A DNA stretch of 64,000 nt, taken from contig NW_005199363.1 of assembly GCF_000372725.1 (NCBI RefSeq), positions 64,501-128,500 on the forward strand. Reading direction: 5' to 3'. Positions 31,404 to 41,754 of the stretch are shown piece after piece. Position 1 is the first letter of the stretch; the number at the start of each line of letters is the position of its first letter. A program made the position numbers and the translations under genes. A model generated the notes under the pieces. That model saw nothing but the letters and a program-made list of their open reading frames with translations, searched no databases and was not told the origin of the DNA. This DNA comes from Emiliania huxleyi CCMP1516 (Eukaryota > Haptophyta > Isochrysidales > Noelaerhabdaceae).

Positions 31404-33632
31404 CTAACGGGCATAGCCGGCAGTCAAGCGCCTCTGCCGCGCCGCGGCTCCCCCTCCGCTCCCGCGTGCCTTCAGCTGGATGAGGTCTGGCGGGGCCTCG
31501 CCCTGGAACAGCGCCCTACTCCGGAGAGGTGGGTGAGGGAGGAGTGGAGGGGGAGGTGTGCGGCGGGATAGGGGTGGGGGAGCGGACAGGTCGCGGGCAG
31601 CAGCGAAGAGCGCGCAACCCTCAGCCTCGAAGGCGCCGGCGGAGGAGGCATGCGTCGAGCACGAGCAGATGACCGAGGCGACCTGGCCATGCTCCTGGAT
31701 GAGGTAGGTGAGCTCGAAGGTGACGCGGCCGGTCTCGCGCAGCTGCTGGCTGACGCGGGGGTTGCGGAGCGCAATCGCCTGTGCCGCGTCGATGTCGAGG
31801 GCGGAAGGGATTTTCGACGGGTGGACGATGCCGTCGTTGGATAGGCCGATGTTGAGCAGCGTGAATCCAAAGCGCCCGTCGATCGCGGCGGCGACGCCCG
31901 TCGCCGCCGCCACCCCGTCTTCGCCGCCCTCGCCGCCGCCCTCGCTGCCGCCGCCGTCTCCGCCCCCGCCCCCGCCGCCACCGCCCTCGCCGCCGCCGTC
32001 GGCCTCACCGCCCTCGCCGCCGCCGCCGCTGTCACCACCGTCGCCGCCCCCACCCTCGCCGCCCCCGCCCGTCTCGGCGTGGCAGTGGGCGCACGACGCG
32101 AGCAGCGAGAGGGTGCACGCCATGTCTCGTGCGTTGGCCACGCGGCCCTCATCGCCGAGCCGCAGCCCAGGCTTGTCGCTCCAGCCGTTTGCGAAGAGCA
32201 CCTTGTCGTTGAGGTAGAGGTCGCCGGCAAAGTGCTCAGCGATGTCGCGGTCGTGCACGTTCGTGAGCCACGAGGCGGCGGCGACCGTGTTGAGCCAGTT
32301 CACCACGGTGCCGCGCGCGCCCAAGTTGTGCTTGTCTCGCGAGGTGACGTTGTCCGCGCCGATGACAATCACTGTGCGCCGCAGCAGCTCGGAGGCGGGG
32401 ACCGGCTCTTTGCGCCTCGCAATGTCGAGCACGGCGTCCAACCCGTCGAAGGTTGCGATCGCCTCCGCGCTCACGTCCGTCTCGCCTCGGGCGCCCCACT
32501 CGACTGTCAGCCGCTGCCGCCGGCGGCCGGTGCCGAGGTCGCGCGAGTCGAGGTCGAAGCGGCCAACTGGGCGGCTGCTGGGCGGGGCGGCTGCTCCCTC
32601 CCTCCCCCCCTCCTCCTCCTCCTCCTCCCCCTCCCCCTCCCCCTCCTCCTCCTCCTCCTCGCCCTCGTCCTCGCCGCCCTCGTCGCTCTCGCCCTCGTCG
32701 CTCTCGCTCTCGCGCCCGCCGCCTCGCCGCCGCCCGGCACTCCCGTCGCCCACCTCCTGCGCCTCGTAGACGTCCGTGTGCACGCCGTACTCCAACGTGG
32801 TGGTGCCGGCCGGCGGCGGCGCCGTCAGGTCGGCGTCGTCGGGGACGTGCAACGTGAGGTTGCGGATGGTGTGGCCGAGGTAGAGGTTGCGCAGGCCCGC
32901 GCCGGCGTAGAAGCGGAGGTCGTTGACGCACATGGAGGTCTTGCGCGACGGATGGAGAAAGACGAGGATGTGGAAGAAACACACCTCCTCCTCGCGCTGC
33001 ACGACCGAGACCCGCAGGACGCACTTGCCAGCCGGTACGACCCAGTAGGCGCTCGCCCAGGCCGCTCCCCCGCCGCCTCCGCCCAGCCGCATCTGCAGGT
33101 CCGACACGTCGATGACGCCATCCTCCCTCTCCATGGCGGTCACGAACAGGTTGATTGGCCAGCTTCCGACGCCGATGAGCTTGAGCACGGACCGTTGCTG
33201 CCTGGCACGGTAGGCTGCGCGCGAGACGTCCTGCAAGAAGAGGGCGGCGTCGTAGCGGTACGCCGCGATGCGGTTGTCATCGGCGAGCTTCCGGCGCGCG
33301 ACGTCGAAAACCTGCGCGACGGAGAGCAGCTGGTCGATCCGCACGTCGCCCGCCCCCCAGCCGAACCCGTACTTGAACATCACGCCCCGCATCCGCTCGC
33401 CCATGACCGTGCCGAGCGCGCCGTACTTCTTGGGCGCGAGGACGCACGCGTCGTTGCCGACGACGCCCCAGTGGTAGCGGCGCAGCATGTGGGCGATAGA
33501 GTACAAGTCTCCGTGCGCGCTCGCCTCGTCGAGGAGGGCGTCGAGCAGGGCCTCGAGCCGGCCGAAGGTCGCCTCGGGCCACTCGTTCGCGAGCTGCGCT
33601 ACGTGAGCGAGCCGCTGCGCATGGGTACGCAT
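31404..33632 (-). CDS. Large unknown protein with acidic and Gly-rich inserts
   Basis: From ATG 33632 (MRTHAQRLAHVAQL) the frame is open for 742 codons. Conserved-looking segments are FGRLEALLDALLDEASAHG, YDAALFLQDVSRAAYRARQQ, VCFFHILVFLHPSRKTSMCV, VIVIGADNVTSRDKHNLGAR, and DLYLNDKVLFANGWSDKPGL. Two low-complexity inserts split it: a Glu-rich one (about 32600-32740) and a Gly-rich one (about 31920-32075). I do not recognise the family. A copy of its first ~90 codons is found at 40138-40400. A TAG at 31404 is followed in the same frame by more coding-like sequence. Confidence 0.55.
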   Translation of the reverse strand: MRTHAQRLAHVAQLANEWPEATFGRLEALLDALLDEASAHGDLYSIAHMLRRYHWGVVGNDACVLAPKKYGALGTVMGERMRGVMFKYGFGWGAGDVRIDQLLSVAQVFDVARRKLADDNRIAAYRYDAALFLQDVSRAAYRARQQRSVLKLIGVGSWPINLFVTAMEREDGVIDVSDLQMRLGGGGGGAAWASAYWVVPAGKCVLRVSVVQREEEVCFFHILVFLHPSRKTSMCVNDLRFYAGAGLRNLYLGHTIRNLTLHVPDDADLTAPPPAGTTTLEYGVHTDVYEAQEVGDGSAGRRRGGGRESESDEGESDEGGEDEGEEEEEEGEGEGEEEEEEGGREGAAAPPSSRPVGRFDLDSRDLGTGRRRQRLTVEWGARGETDVSAEAIATFDGLDAVLDIARRKEPVPASELLRRTVIVIGADNVTSRDKHNLGARGTVVNWLNTVAAASWLTNVHDRDIAEHFAGDLYLNDKVLFANGWSDKPGLRLGDEGRVANARDMACTLSLLASCAHCHAETGGGGEGGGGDGGDSGGGGEGGEADGGGEGGGGGGGGGDGGGSEGGGEGGEDGVAAATGVAAAIDGRFGFTLLNIGLSNDGIVHPSKIPSALDIDAAQAIALRNPRVSQQLRETGRVTFELTYLIQEHGQVASVICSCSTHASSAGAFEAEGCALFAAARDLSAPPPLSRRTPPPPLLPHPPLRSRALFQGEAPPDLIQLKARGSGGGAAARQRRLTAGYAR

Positions 33633-34364
33633 CTCTTGAAGCCAGGTACGCGTGCCCACCAAAGCCAGGGCAAGGCGGGCGAGCTGTCAGAATTGGTGGC
33701 GTACGAGCTCGCAAAATTCTTTTTTCTTACTAGAGTTGAGGCCCTCGAGGGCCCCGCCCCCTTAAGGGGGCGGGATCGCTTCAAAGCAGGTGAGCTGGCG
33801 CGCGCCGAAGGTCACACACTACGCGTGACACGGCGGAGATAAAGAAACAGAGGCTTGCTAGGAAAGCTCCCACAGACGATACTCGAGAGCCGTTTTTTTT
33901 CCGGGGGTGGAGAGATGGAGCTGCGCTACACAATCAAGCCTCTTTCCTCCCAGACTCCCAGTCTCCTCCCGTCTACGTGCTGCAGCAATCGTCCTGTGGG
34001 TCCGGCCCTCCACCGAAATGCAAGTAGGTCTGCTCCATTGTCAGACCGGTTGCGGGGTCAACCGGCTCCGACACTTCCACCTGCCCACAGGGGATGGGTT
34101 GGTGTTTCACGCAACAAAGCTCACAGCATGTGAAATGGCGGAAGGAAAGATACTCGGCGCCGGTCCACACACACACCTATAAATCTACACGTGCGCCGCG
34201 TGCGCCGCTATGGCCTGGTCAAGCAGCGACTCGGAGTCGCTCGCGAGCGGCTCGTCGTCATCGGCGACGCCACTACTCGAGGAAGAGGAGCTGGACACGA
34301 CGACGGAACGGAAGCCGTGCGAGCGAGTGCGCGGGCGGCGGCGCACTATGACTGGAACACGCTC
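33633..34364. other. No gene recognised
   Basis: Has a GC-rich hairpin (GGGCCCCGCCCCC with GGGGGCGGG around 33745-33775). Otherwise no motif. Separates the unknown 742-aa gene from the acidic Lys/Ala-tailed gene. Confidence 0.4.
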
Positions 34365-35412
34365 TCACTCGGGCTTGCGCGCGGGCGTGCGGGCGCGCAC
34401 CGGGCGGGCGCCGCTGGACGTCGCGGCGACGGGCGCGGCCGGGCGCTTCTGCGCCGGCGTCGTCGCCTTGTTGGTCGCGGGCGACTGGCCGCTGGCGGCC
34501 GGCTCCGCCTTGGCGATCTTTTTGACCTCGGCGATGACGGCGGCAGCGGACTGGTTGATCTTTGTGAAGACCTCGTTCTTGAGCGCGGCGAGCTTTTCGT
34601 CGAGGAGCACCTCCGCCTTGCCGTACGTGAGCTGGTCCGCCGCCTCCTCCTCCTCCTCCTCCTCCCCCTCCTCCTCCTCGGCGCTCGTGTCGCCGTCCTC
34701 CCCGCCGGTCATGTCGCCCGACTCGGACGAGTCGGGCTCGGACGTGCCGCTCTTGTCGGACGTGTCGGACTGGTGTGTGGGGCCGCGCGGCGCGTTGCGC
34801 ACCTCGGAAGATGCTCGTGCAGGCAAAGACATTCTCGAGCTGCTGCGACTGCTCGTCGCTCGTGCCCTGTTTGTGCTTGCGCTCGAGCAGGTATCAAAGG
34901 ACCAATGCGACCCGCTGCCCACCATCAGTCCGTTGGCGAGCTCACCCCACGGACGTCCGCATTGAGCCTGCGAGCGCGCGCAGAGAGGAGCGCGTCGGTG
35001 AGTGGTGGGTGGTGGAGGGCTTCTGGCGGGCGGAGGCTCACTCCTGTGAGCAGGGAACACGCGCCGCGCGCGGGCCTGGTGGAAGACGGCGCGCTGCCGC
35101 TGGGAAAGATGACACACACGACAGAGGCGGCCTTCCCGTCGTTGGTTGGGCTGCAGACGGTAGCAGAGTCCCTCGGGCGGAGCCTGTCTGCATACCCTGG
35201 TGGCGGGCATGCCGAGTCACATGCTTCCAGCTCGACGGGTCGAAGCCGTCGTGGGCGACATCAAAGAGCAGCCCAGCCACATACCGCCGGCACATCTTCT
35301 TTGCGCCGCGAGCTATGAGAGCCAGAGCATCCGAGCGCGAGATGGGCGTGATCGCGCCGTGGTCGTCGCGGAGCACGATCCCGACCAGACGTTCATCGCG
35401 GGGCACGACCTG
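34365..35412 (-). CDS. Hypothetical acidic protein with Lys/Ala-rich C-terminus
   Basis: An upstream exon from about 35412 reads VVPRDERLVGIVLRDDHGAI, then SRSDALALIARGAKKMCRRY and LLFDVAHDGFDPSSWKHVTR. A GT donor (GTATGC near 35203) would end it. A downstream exon has a Ser/Glu/Asp-rich acidic run (34630-34740). It continues with YGKAEVLLDEKLAALKNEVF and TKINQSAAAVIAEVKKIAKA, and ends in a basic tail with KRPAAP and RTPARKPE. The joining of the two parts and the start codon are uncertain. The acidic then basic pattern would suit a nuclear protein. Family not recognised. Confidence 0.4.
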
Positions 35413-35713
35413 CAGGGTGCCGAGGAAGAGGAGCGGAAGCGACAGAGGGCTGCATATGGTTGGCAGTTGGTGCGGTGCCCGCCGGACTTCCCGCTAAAGG
35501 GAGAAAACGAGAAAAACTCGCAGAGAAAAAGCCAGGTGGGGGCGTGCAGGTCGAATCGGCAGCAGCGGGGAAGGAGAGCGTGTTGTTGCGACTGCGAAGA
35601 GTCTTTTTCAACCTCTCCGACGCGATCTTTGTTGTGTGTGGCCCCCGCGCAGCCAGCACCGCCGCGCCAATCGACACAGACAGGCAGCGCAGCAAAGCCA
35701 AACGCGGGCTCTG

Positions 35714-35970
35714 ATGGCGCCCTCCACGCGCTCTCGCACCGGCGCCGCCGATCGCTCCGACAACCGAGACCCTCAGACCGAGCGTCGCCAGAACCAAAAC
35801 GCCAAGGCAGGTGCGCCCGAGCCTCGCAAGCGGCAGGCGCCCTATCCTGCTGACGACCTGCAGCAGATTCGACCTTTGACGGCCGGAGAAATCGAAAAGC
35901 TATGCCACGGTTTCAGCGCGATGTGGCAGCAATCAGCCTCCCACACGATCCATGTGCGAGGCACGGTCAC
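35714..35970 (+). pseudogene. Truncated copy 1 of small gene family D
   Basis: ATG 35714 starts MAPSTRSRTGAADRSDN and continues through QRQAPYPADDLQQIRPLTA-like sequence to HTIHVRGTVT. Copy 3 (43153) has DDLQQMRPLPAAEIEELCN and NTIAVRGTVT at the same positions. Just after GTVT the sequence changes to the 3' end of repeat B, so an insertion has cut the gene. Confidence 0.6.
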
Positions 35971-36030
35971 GTTGGTGTCCAGTCCGAGCCTGACTGTTGT
36001 TCATCTTTCTACATACATACATATCTACTG
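35970..36030 (+). repeat. Dispersed repeat B, 3' end only
   Basis: TTGGTGTCCAGTCCGAGCC, then TGTTGTTCATCTTTC and a CTACATACATACATA tail. It breaks gene-family D copy 1. Confidence 0.8.
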
Positions 36031-36032
36031 CA

Positions 36033-36150
36033 TCTTTAGCGCAAATTTAGCGCAACTTTAGCGCAACTTTAGCGCAACTTTAGCGCAACTTTAGCGCAAA
36101 TTTAGCGCGAGTTCACTGCGACTTTACATCCAGATTTAGCGAGGTTTAGT
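36033..36150. repeat. Tandem CTTTAGCGCAA array
   Basis: Six close copies of ACTTTAGCGCA and then degenerate copies (TTTAGCGAGG, TTTAGTGCG). Non-coding; directly follows the repeat B tail. Confidence 0.93.
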
Positions 36151-37133
36151 GCGTCTTTAGTCCAGCCACGCAGTAGGATCCAGCCGCAGAACCCTCGCTG
36201 GGCCTCCCTCCCCCTCTCCCCCTGGCCCTGCAGTTCCCTGCCCACTCGCAAAAGTTCCCCGTCTGGCGAGTTTTGTGCGCCCGAGTGGAGTACTAGCCTT
36301 ACACATTCCCAGAAGTACCCTTCATATGCCTCGCGATCTCGCGGTACGCTTGGAGACCCACGACGGTGCCCCTCGCCACAGCTCAGCGCGCCGTGGTCTG
36401 AGCGTGAGGTCTCCCTGGCTCACGAATAGGGGTGCCGGTGTGGGCCACCCTCGCGCGCGCGCTCCAAGGGCGCGGGCCGCACCGCGCTACGGCGTGGAAC
36501 GAGAGGGCACAGGCCGATAATCGCGCGCCGCTCAAGCGGGCGTCACGCCGAGCAACGGAGAGGCGCGCGTGGGATGATGCCACCGGCGAGGGCCAGTCGA
36601 CAGCACAGCGAAGCGCGTCGCTTTGGCGAGGGCATACGGACGGACTCGTCCGTGTTGGTCGGCTCCGCGAGTCCGGCCCGGGCGGCGAGTCAGCCACCTA
36701 GAGGCGGCGGTGCCGCGTCGGGAGGCGGGAGGCGCGAGAGGAGTGGCAGGCGGCAGCGAGAGCGCGCGCGACGGGCCGCCGAGGCGGCAGCGAGTCAGGC
36801 CGCTCTCGCGGCACGCGCGGTGAGCTCGGCGGCGACTCGAGAAGGCCCGAAGGGGGCCGTCTCACATCGGCGCCGCTCGCGCTGTCGGCAGCCGACTGAG
36901 GGAGGGCTCTGCCCTCGCCGCGCGTCGCGCGAGCCGCCTCCGGCTGCCGCAGCCGACCCGTGTGGCTCGGAGGCACGCCTGGGGCAGCTCTGGACGGCAG
37001 CGGAGGCGTGGGGAGGCGCGCAGCCGTCTATCGCTGCGCGCCCGCGCGTTTCTTTTTACCCTCACCGCGCGCGCAGCCAGAGCGGCGCCATCGACACAGA
37101 GACAGGCAGCGCTGACGAGCCAAAAGCTCTCTG
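36151..37133. other. No gene recognised
   Basis: Very GC-rich (CGCGCG runs) from 36440 to 37000 with long chance frames. The last 60 bp (GGCGCCATCGACACAGA..CAGGCAGCGCTGACGAGCC) is shared with the upstream region of family D copy 3, so at least the proximal leader was duplicated with the gene. Confidence 0.45.
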
Positions 37134-37844
37134 ATGCGGCGCACCACGCGCTCAACCACCGCTGCCGTCGCTGCCTCCGAGAACCAAGGTAGCCCTCAGA
37201 CGGCGCCTGGCCGCAACCAACAAGGCACCGCGGCTCTTTCGCGGAAGCGGCAGGCCCTGCAGCATGCTCCAGACCAGACGCAGCCTCGACCTTGGCGGGC
37301 CGACGAATGCGAAGAGCTGTGCCACCGTTTGGCCGACGAATGCGAAGAGCTGTGCCACCGTTTCGCAGAGCTGTTGCAGAAGGCAACCTCCGCCACGATC
37401 CCTGCGCGATGCACGATCACACCTTCGATTGGCAACTCACAGTTCGCCATCGAGGCGGAGGTGACGGTACAGGCTGAACCCTTCATCGTCGAGTTCCAAG
37501 CGAGCCCGCTCGCAAAGACGCTGCCGGTGATCACGAATCCCCTTTTCGTGTCGGTTCACTCAACCGTGCCGCAGTGCATCACAGTCGTCTTCGATGCAGA
37601 GGGCACTGGGGCCTGGTCAGCCAAGCTGCACATCTCGAACGCCACCGACTTCGTCCGCGTGGTCGCGCTGCTTGAGGGCGTCCAGCACCCGACGCCGCTG
37701 CTCTGCAAGACGGTGCGCACGTCGAGCGGCGTTGTCGGCGTCGTCACTTCGAGCGCCGAGGGCGGCAACGTCGTTATGACGGTGCTGCAGCCGTCGATGC
37801 GCAGGCTGACGGTGCCCTCGGACGATCTCACCATCGTCCAGTGA
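37134..37844 (+). CDS. Hypothetical protein, full-length copy 2 of family D
   Basis: A 236-aa uninterrupted frame starting MRRTTRSTTAAVAASENQ. A Ser/Gln/Pro-rich N-terminus leads to a tandemly duplicated ADECEELCHR unit (33 bp repeated). The C-terminal domain looks like a beta-rich fold: FAIEAEVTVQAEPFIVEF, NPLFVSVHSTVPQCITVVF, AKLHISNATDFVRVVALLEG, VVGVVTSSAEGGNVVMTVL. Family not recognised. Copies 1 and 3 keep only the N-terminal part, so this is probably the functional member. Confidence 0.6.
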   Translation: MRRTTRSTTAAVAASENQGSPQTAPGRNQQGTAALSRKRQALQHAPDQTQPRPWRADECEELCHRLADECEELCHRFAELLQKATSATIPARCTITPSIGNSQFAIEAEVTVQAEPFIVEFQASPLAKTLPVITNPLFVSVHSTVPQCITVVFDAEGTGAWSAKLHISNATDFVRVVALLEGVQHPTPLLCKTVRTSSGVVGVVTSSAEGGNVVMTVLQPSMRRLTVPSDDLTIVQ

Positions 37845-38428
37845 GCGCTGTTGGGTTGAATGAGTGCATGGACATGGACGAGCGACGAGTGAGTCGCTGA
37901 GCAGCTTACGACGCGCAGAGGCTCGGGGACAGCTCGGGGAGGAGGCACGAAGAGGGGCCCCGGACGCGTGCCGATCGGGTTCGCCCCTCGCACCTGTGCA
38001 CGCGTCGGTGCGGGGGCCTGGCGGCGTCGGCACACGCACTCTGCTCTCTGGCACTGGATCGAGTCGAAGGGCTCCCCAAACGCGACCGGAGAAAATGTCA
38101 GTCACAGCGAGAGCTCAGCGGAACGCGATTACAGTTCGGGACTGCTCTTGTGAGAGTGGTCTCGTTGATACCGGGGGTCAGAGAATTGTCGGTGATTGTT
38201 TTTTGTGAAGTACGGATATGGTCGGTGTGTCGCGCAGACCGGAGATGCTCCTTGAGCAGCTCTGAAGTACACCCCCGTCGACTCCGGCTTTATATCTCCG
38301 CGTACAAGGTTCACACACAGGTGTGCCAGAGGGGTGCAGTTATATCAGACGCGCCCCAAAGAGTCCGGCTCGCTAAAATCTGCTATCTGTCCGCGCGCGT
38401 CACGCCCAACAGGGACAGCCGAATCACC
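37845..38428. other. Convergent 3' region, no gene recognised
   Basis: Between the end of family D copy 2 and the end of the minus-strand RING gene. Contains GTTGATACCGGGGGTCAGAG and GCTTTATATCTCCGCG. No conserved frame. Confidence 0.45.
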
Positions 38429-40068
38429 CTACATCTCTTCACCCGAGTCGCTCTCCTCTCCCACAGTGGACTGCCCGCCCATACGCCCAATGCGCCGAGC
38501 GACGATCGCCCCACGGCACACCGGGCATACCGCCAGAGACGCCACTACCTCGTCGTCGAGCTGCACCCCGTCGGCGCCGTCTCTAGATCTCTCCACAGCG
38601 CGTTCCCAAGTCTCGATGCACGCGCTGCACAGCCAATGTGAGCACGGTTTGAGCTGGACCCATCTCGTGCACTCGCTCGGAGCTCGCGCGCAGGACCCAT
38701 CTCGTGCACTCGCTCGGAGCTCGCGCGCAGGTGGAGCACGCCTCGCGAGTCGGATCGTCCGGGTCGGCCATCAGGCCATCCTCCACCAGTACGCGCGCGG
38801 GCGCCTGCAGCGTGGCGAGCGCCGCCCTGGGAAGGCCGAAGCGGCCCGCCTCGTCACGAGCGATGTGCGCGCTGTGCGACAGCCCACTCTCGTGAGCGAT
38901 GAACTCGCGCAGTGCCGGGTACCCCGCTCGCCGCTGCTCGAGGCCGAGCAGCCAGCGGAACCATGCCTCAGCAATCGAGCGGAACTGGTCGAACGCCCTG
39001 CCGATGGCCGCGATGTGCGTGACATACTCGTCCTCCGAAGGCTCGTTCAAGAAGTCAAACAGAGCGCCCCGCGCGTCGTTGAGCCGCGTGTAAAAGGCGG
39101 CGTGGCGGCTGTACTCGCCGATGGTGGCGAGCGCCCCCTCGCCCGCCGCGGGCTCGTGCTCGTGCACGCGCGCCTCGAGCAGGAGCGCGCGCCACTTGCT
39201 GATGGCGGCGACGCCGGAACGGTCGCGCGCCGCTGCCCAGACGAGCTTGGCGAGGCGGGCCCTCCCGAGCCCAAAGGCGAGGGCCCTCCCGAGCTCCACC
39301 GCCGACGCGGGCCGCGACCGCCCCCTCCTCGTCTCCGACGCGGCCCGTTGAGTTGGAGAGGTAGCCGAGCGGCGTCCGTGGCTCGTCCCGCTCGGCGCCA
39401 TCGACGAGCGCGGTCAGATCCAGCAGCCACTGCTGCGCCGGCGCGCCGACCCCGCTCCCGGGCGGGTGGACCGCGCCGACCCCGCTCCCGGGCGCGTAGA
39501 GGGGCGGGTGGACCTTGACGATGCGAGCCGGCGCGTAGAGGGGCGCGTCGGGAAGGAGCACCGCCGCCCGCCGGCGGACAACGCAGCCGCAGAGCAGGTC
39601 AAAGGCGCTGCAGCCCGCGCCGAGAGGCAAGCCGAATGCCTCCGCCGCATCGTGCAGCAGCTCCCGCCCGTCGTCCGAGAGCAGCGCCTCCACCTCCTGC
39701 GCCGTGAGCACGGCAAAGCCCTTGCCGCGGCAGAGGCTCCCCCCCTCGGCTTCCGCCGCCGCGAAGCGGCCCGCCCACGACTCGTCGCGGCGGATGCGGC
39801 CGGGCCGATCGGACTGCACGTAAAAGTACAGGCCGTTGGAGAGCAGCACCTGGTAGGCCTGCTGCGTCCGCTGGCGGACGCCCTGGGGCGGCCAGAGCTG
39901 CGTCACGCGCCCGCTCGACCACTCCTCAGCGCGCCGTCTATTCTCGGCGGCGAGCCCCAACCGTCGCGACGGCGGCCTCACGTACGTGACTTCCACGCGC
40001 TCGCCCACAGTGAAGCGGAGCCCACCCCTCGCCTCGGCCGCCGCCGCCTCATCCTTCTCGGCCGCCAT
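38429..40068 (-). CDS. RING-finger protein with N-terminal SH3-like module (putative E3 ubiquitin ligase)
   Basis: Starts at ATG 40068 (MAAEKDEAAAAEARGG). The N-terminal module (FTVGERVEV...WSSGRVTQLWPPQGV...AYQVLLSNGLYFYV) resembles the one in the ferredoxin/FNR fusion. A middle helical region (LVWAAARDRSGVAAISKW, GEYSRHAAFYTRLNDARGAL, EYVTHIAAIGRAFDQF) follows after a frame change near 39330-39360 (short intron or error). The C-terminus is a RING: CSTC, then WVQLKPCSHWLCSACIETW and CPVCRGAIV, ending at TAG 38429. A 37-bp tandem duplication inside the RING (38656-38729) must be spliced out or is a frameshift. RING proteins usually recruit E2 enzymes; the target is unknown. Confidence 0.65.
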
Positions 40069-40137
40069 GCCCTCCTCCACCTCGCCCCTCCACACTGCGA
40101 GACGCTCTGCCCTGGGCCGCCCCTCCACCAGTACGCG

Positions 40138-40400
40138 GCCGCGATGCGCCGTACTTCTTGGGCGCGAGGACGCACGCGTCGTTGCCGACGATGCCCCAGT
40201 GGAAGCGGCGCAGCATGTGGGCGATAGAGTACAATTCTCCGTGCGCGCTCGCCTCGTCGAGGAGGGCGTCGAGCAGGGCCTCGAGCCGGCCGAAGGTCGC
40301 CGCGGGCCACTCGTCCGCGAGCTGCTTTACGTGAGCGAGCCGCTGCGCAGGGGTACGCATACTTGAAGCCCGGTGGCGGGCGTGCGCACAGACCAAAGCC
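40138..40400 (-). pseudogene. Duplicated N-terminal fragment of the large unknown gene
   Basis: Reads MRTPAQRLAHVKQLADEW, then FGRLEALLDALLDEASAHGE, YSIAHMLRRFHWGIVGNDAC and VLAPKKYGA. The gene at 33632 has the same peptide with few changes, and the DNA is nearly identical over 250 bp. The copy stops abruptly after KKYG and lies directly upstream of the RING gene on the same strand, within a frame that can run into it. Confidence 0.8.
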
Positions 40401-40424
40401 AGGGCAAGGCAGGCGAGCTGTCAG

Positions 40425-40665
40425 AAAGAAAGAAAGAACACAGACACAACCCAAGGGAGGGATGGGAGAACGGCACGCCGCCACCACACAGGGATTTTAA
40501 GGAGAGGAGTGTGGTGCGCTAGCCGTCGCCCACCCTGGGGAGTCTGCCTCTTCGTATCTCTTTTCGCAGTCTCTCGCCGCTTCTCGCTGCGGTCTCGGGA
40601 ACCGTACCCATACTACTCAAAAGTACAATATACTACCACAAAGCACCACTAGCGATTTCGCGCGG
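40425..40665 (+). repeat. Dispersed repeat A, 3' end plus flank
   Basis: AGAAAGAAAGAACACAGAC, CACCACACAGGGATTTTAAG and GCTAGCCGTCGCCCACCC match the repeat A tail. A ...TACTACTCAAAAGTACAATA motif that follows recurs at 41705-41745 (TACTACCTCGAAGTACAATA) and marks the possible element edge. Confidence 0.8.
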
Positions 40666-41160
40666 AGGGCGTAGTGAAGCGCTGGGGCGCTCACTGTGTG
40701 TTATTCGGGTGGGGATCCATCAGTGGTAACCGGCTTTAGTCACAGATCCAAGCTCAGACGCCACACCAACACCACAAACACGCTCACTTCGCCGCTGCTG
40801 TAGATGGCCCCCGGGGGCCCATACTACGTCGAAGTACGGACCCGATCTCGGCACTCACGGGCTGTCACGCGCCCGCGCGCGGCGCGGGCCGCACCGCCCA
40901 TGCCCCCGGGTCACCGACCCCGCCTCTCGGCCCTCTCGGCCCTCAGGAGCGTGCGGGAGACCGGCGAGGGGCGCGCCGCGCGCCGCCTGCAGAGCCGCCA
41001 GGGGCATTGTCGCCTCCGCTGGCGGGGTTCCCGCGCGCCCGCCCGCGCCCGGACCCGCGCCCGCTGCGCCCGCGGGCCGGATGCGCCGCCCTCCGTCTCC
41101 TTCTTCTCGATGGCAGTCCGCACGTGCTTGTCGACGGGTCGGCGGCGTGCTCGAGGGGAA

Positions 41161-41435
41161 GGTCGCCGGCGGCCGCAACTCCGCCGTCGTCGCTCCGCCG
41201 GCTCTGATCGAGTATCGGGCGTTGAGGGCGGCGGCGCAAAGCGGGTCTGGCGCATCCATCGCCACGAGCCTCGTGGCGGCGGTCGTGGCACACCTGGCGG
41301 CGGCTCTCGGGGCCGTCTCTACGGCGCTCGACGCCGTGTGAGGTCGCCAGCGGCCGCAACTCTGCCGCCGTCGCTCCGCCGGCTCAACCGAGTATCGGGC
41401 GTTGAGGGCGGCGGCGCAAAGTGGGTCTGCGTCTG
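41161..41435. repeat. Tandem duplication, two ~90-bp copies 182 bp apart
   Basis: GTCGCCGGCGGCCGCAACTC through GAGTATCGGGCGTTGAGG and GCGGCGCAAAG at 41161-41246 is repeated with about 90% identity at 41343-41428. No recognised gene. Confidence 0.85.
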
Positions 41436-41754
41436 GTGCGCCACACGGCCACAACCCTTGCCACCGCCCTTGCCGCCGCCCTTGCCACCCTTTGCCGCCT
41501 TGCCTACGCCGCGGGCGGCGGTGGGAGCGGCCTGCTGGGCTAGCATGTTGTCCTTGCTGGGGACGGGCACGTGGAACGCACGTTACATGTTCGAACGGCC
41601 TCCGGGATTCAAACAAAAAATAGCCAAGGCCCTCTCGCAACCCCTCCGACCCCCTGGGACCCGTGGGCGTCGAAGAGGCGCTCTCGGGGGGCCGTTCTGA
41701 GTTCATACTACCTCGAAGTACAATATACTGCGTCAAAGCACCGGCCCTGAGTCC

